From Arachidicoccus rhizosphaerae (GTDB lineage Bacteria; Bacteroidota; Bacteroidia; Chitinophagales; Chitinophagaceae), in assembly GCF_900107765.1 (NCBI RefSeq), contig NZ_FNQY01000033.1, positions 1 through 34,439 on the forward strand: a DNA stretch of 34,439 nt. Direction: 5' to 3'. Below, one piece after another: positions 33,252 to 34,439 of the stretch. A model generated the notes under the pieces. It was not told where the DNA came from. It ran no database searches and worked only from the letters and a program-made list of their open reading frames with translations. How positions within the stretch are numbered: position 1 is the stretch's first letter; the number at the start of each line of letters is the position of its first letter. A program made the position numbers and the translations under genes.

Positions 33252-33590
33252 ATGCTAAAAGATTCGCCCTCTATACATATTACCGTCCTTGACATGGACG
33301 AGACTTATACGATATCTGCTTATCCCGGTCAATACAGAAGTCTGATGATGATGCTCTATGACCAGATATATCTGGAAGATTTTGGGGAATGTCTTGGAAT
33401 GGGCAGGTGTGCTACCTGTGCCATTTCTATTGAAGCTTCCCAAACCCCACTTACGCAGTTTAATAGAAATGAACGGGTAACTCTTTCTAAGGAAGGGATA
33501 GAAGACCCGGACATACACCTCTCCTGCCAGATTGTGGTAGATGAAAGCCTGGATGGTGCAGTTATAAGAATCTATCACCCCGAATTCTGA
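33252..33590 (+). CDS. 2Fe-2S ferredoxin, adrenodoxin type
   Basis: A 112-residue electron-transfer protein with the four cluster cysteines of plant/adrenodoxin-type ferredoxins: C47, C53 and C56 in GECLGMGRCATC, and C92 in HLSCQI. The C-x5-C-x2-C spacing places it in the adrenodoxin/ISC subgroup. There is no signal peptide, so it acts in the cytoplasm. Partner enzymes are unknown; no isc genes are adjacent. The start is taken at the ATG at 33252, after the promoter box. Confidence 0.9.
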   Translation: MLKDSPSIHITVLDMDETYTISAYPGQYRSLMMMLYDQIYLEDFGECLGMGRCATCAISIEASQTPLTQFNRNERVTLSKEGIEDPDIHLSCQIVVDESLDGAVIRIYHPEF

Positions 33591-33597
33591 TCAAAAG

Positions 33598-34296
33598 CTA
33601 GCTAAATCTTGAGGCAAAATATTTACCAATCAGTTTTCTGGTATATAAATCTGCATCTTTTTCAAACCCCAGTCTGTCAAACAACGCTTTGGATAAGGTT
33701 TTGTCTGCCCGGTAATAGACGCCTTTTTCTACCAGCCTGTAATGTCCCGCAATTGCTGAGAAAGTCTCAAAATGACGCACTATGTCATAAATAGCAATAT
33801 CAGAAGGGTGAATCAGATACAGTGTTTCATTGACATGGCCCATATCAATGGCCGCGGCGGCCATTTCAGCTAAATCTGACACATCAATCAGATTTCTGGA
33901 AGTATTGGTCCATATGTCAAAAAAAGCGCCCGTTTTGAGGTGCTCACAAATAAAATTCATCAGATTACCGGGCTGTTTACTGTTGCCTACAACATTGGAC
34001 GTCCTGCAGATCAAAAAACGATTGGCTAGCCCCTTAACCAGTTCTTCCATCTGAACTTTATGTGCTAAATAGGGCGTATTGTTTTCAGAAGACTGATCAT
34101 CAATACTATAGGAGCTAATATAAACAAAAATTTTGTCAGGGTGCTGGGCTAATTGCTCTTTCAGCAAATTACGCTCACGCAAACGTTCTACAGGATCCGC
34201 CCCTTTCAGATTGGAGAGCCCGGATGCCGCAAACAAAACGTCCGGCCTGTCAACTTTTTTTAAAGCGGATGCAATCATCCCGTTACCGAGAACCAT
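33598..34296 (-). CDS. NAD-dependent epimerase/dehydratase-like protein (extended SDR)
   Basis: A 232-residue protein with a very short Rossmann start (MVLGNGMIASALKK, nucleotide-binding glycines), a strand FVYISSYSIDD with the Ser, and YLAHKVQME carrying the YxxxK catalytic pair. ICRTSNVVGNSKQPGNLMNFI and NLIDVSDLAEMAAAAI are typical of sugar-nucleotide epimerases and reductases. It is shorter than usual members (about 300 residues), lacking part of the N-terminal fold and the usual C-terminal extension, which is common in the Bacteroidota subgroup found in surface-polysaccharide clusters. The substrate is unknown. It is convergent with the ferredoxin gene; whatever lies upstream of it is outside the window. 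Confidence 0.75.
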   Translation of the reverse strand: MVLGNGMIASALKKVDRPDVLFAASGLSNLKGADPVERLRERNLLKEQLAQHPDKIFVYISSYSIDDQSSENNTPYLAHKVQMEELVKGLANRFLICRTSNVVGNSKQPGNLMNFICEHLKTGAFFDIWTNTSRNLIDVSDLAEMAAAAIDMGHVNETLYLIHPSDIAIYDIVRHFETFSAIAGHYRLVEKGVYYRADKTLSKALFDRLGFEKDADLYTRKLIGKYFASRFS

Positions 34297-34439
34297 ATGA
34301 GATAAATTTTTAAAAAACCTGTGAATTAGAAGACCGTAAAAATAACAGTAATTCAGAGTAGAATTTCTTTTTACTGTTGACGGAGCTTCCAGAGAATGAC
34401 AAAAAATATTTTTCGCACTAATTTAATTATAGTTTCTTT

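Overview
The window reads as chromosomal DNA of a Bacteroidota bacterium, most probably of the Chitinophagaceae/Sphingobacteriia side. The reasons are repeated promoter boxes of the form TAnnTTTG, A-rich start regions without Shine-Dalgarno motifs, and a set of families typical of that phylum: DUF1573, DUF3810, DUF4286, a bacterial GH3-type adenylase, a Ddl/PASTA pair, bTHX and a short HPF. The genus cannot be fixed from the sequence alone.

Layout. Bases 1-2362 are a complete insertion sequence of IS66 type, bounded by perfect 16-bp inverted repeats. It carries a DDE transposase and a divergent, IS630-like helix-turn-helix gene. It sits inside an A+T-rich S41 peptidase gene, whose 3' part (to 3702) resumes at the IS edge. 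From 3.8 to 9.2 kb come a rhamnosyltransferase-like GT2 enzyme and a heptose-7-phosphate kinase (both pointing to surface polysaccharide synthesis), a GH3-type adenylase, a LysE-type exporter and a MarC protein. A minus-strand AAA-ATPase-like/PD-(D/E)XK nuclease gene at 9.2-10.8 kb is broken by a -1 frameshift lying exactly on a slippery heptamer. From 11 to 20 kb lie an orphan MacB/FtsX permease, a large GH63-like glucosidase, a DUF3810 metalloprotease-like membrane protein, a small membrane protein, a divergent glycosyltransferase-like protein and two DUF1573 proteins.

From 20 to 28.5 kb are housekeeping genes: carA, an HD phosphohydrolase, aroQ, a secreted esterase, bTHX (37 aa), HU, DUF4286, exodeoxyribonuclease III, ddl, a PASTA protein and a rhodanese. 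From 28.7 to 32.2 kb is a translation/transcription block: hpf, tRNA-Thr(UGU), tRNA-Tyr(GUA), tRNA-Gly(UCC), tRNA-Thr(GGU), tuf, tRNA-Trp(CCA), secE, nusG. A strong terminator ends this block after nusG, and the usual rplKAJL-rpoBC genes do not follow. The window closes with dps, an adrenodoxin-type ferredoxin and an NAD-dependent epimerase-like protein.

Most of the window is ordinary core genome. I found no convincing undescribed multi-gene system. The items best worth a second look are the unusual IS66-type element and its insertion into the S41 gene, the slippery-site frameshift in the ATPase/nuclease, the nusG synteny break, and several large dyads (24126-24196, 31281-31329, 7642-7674).
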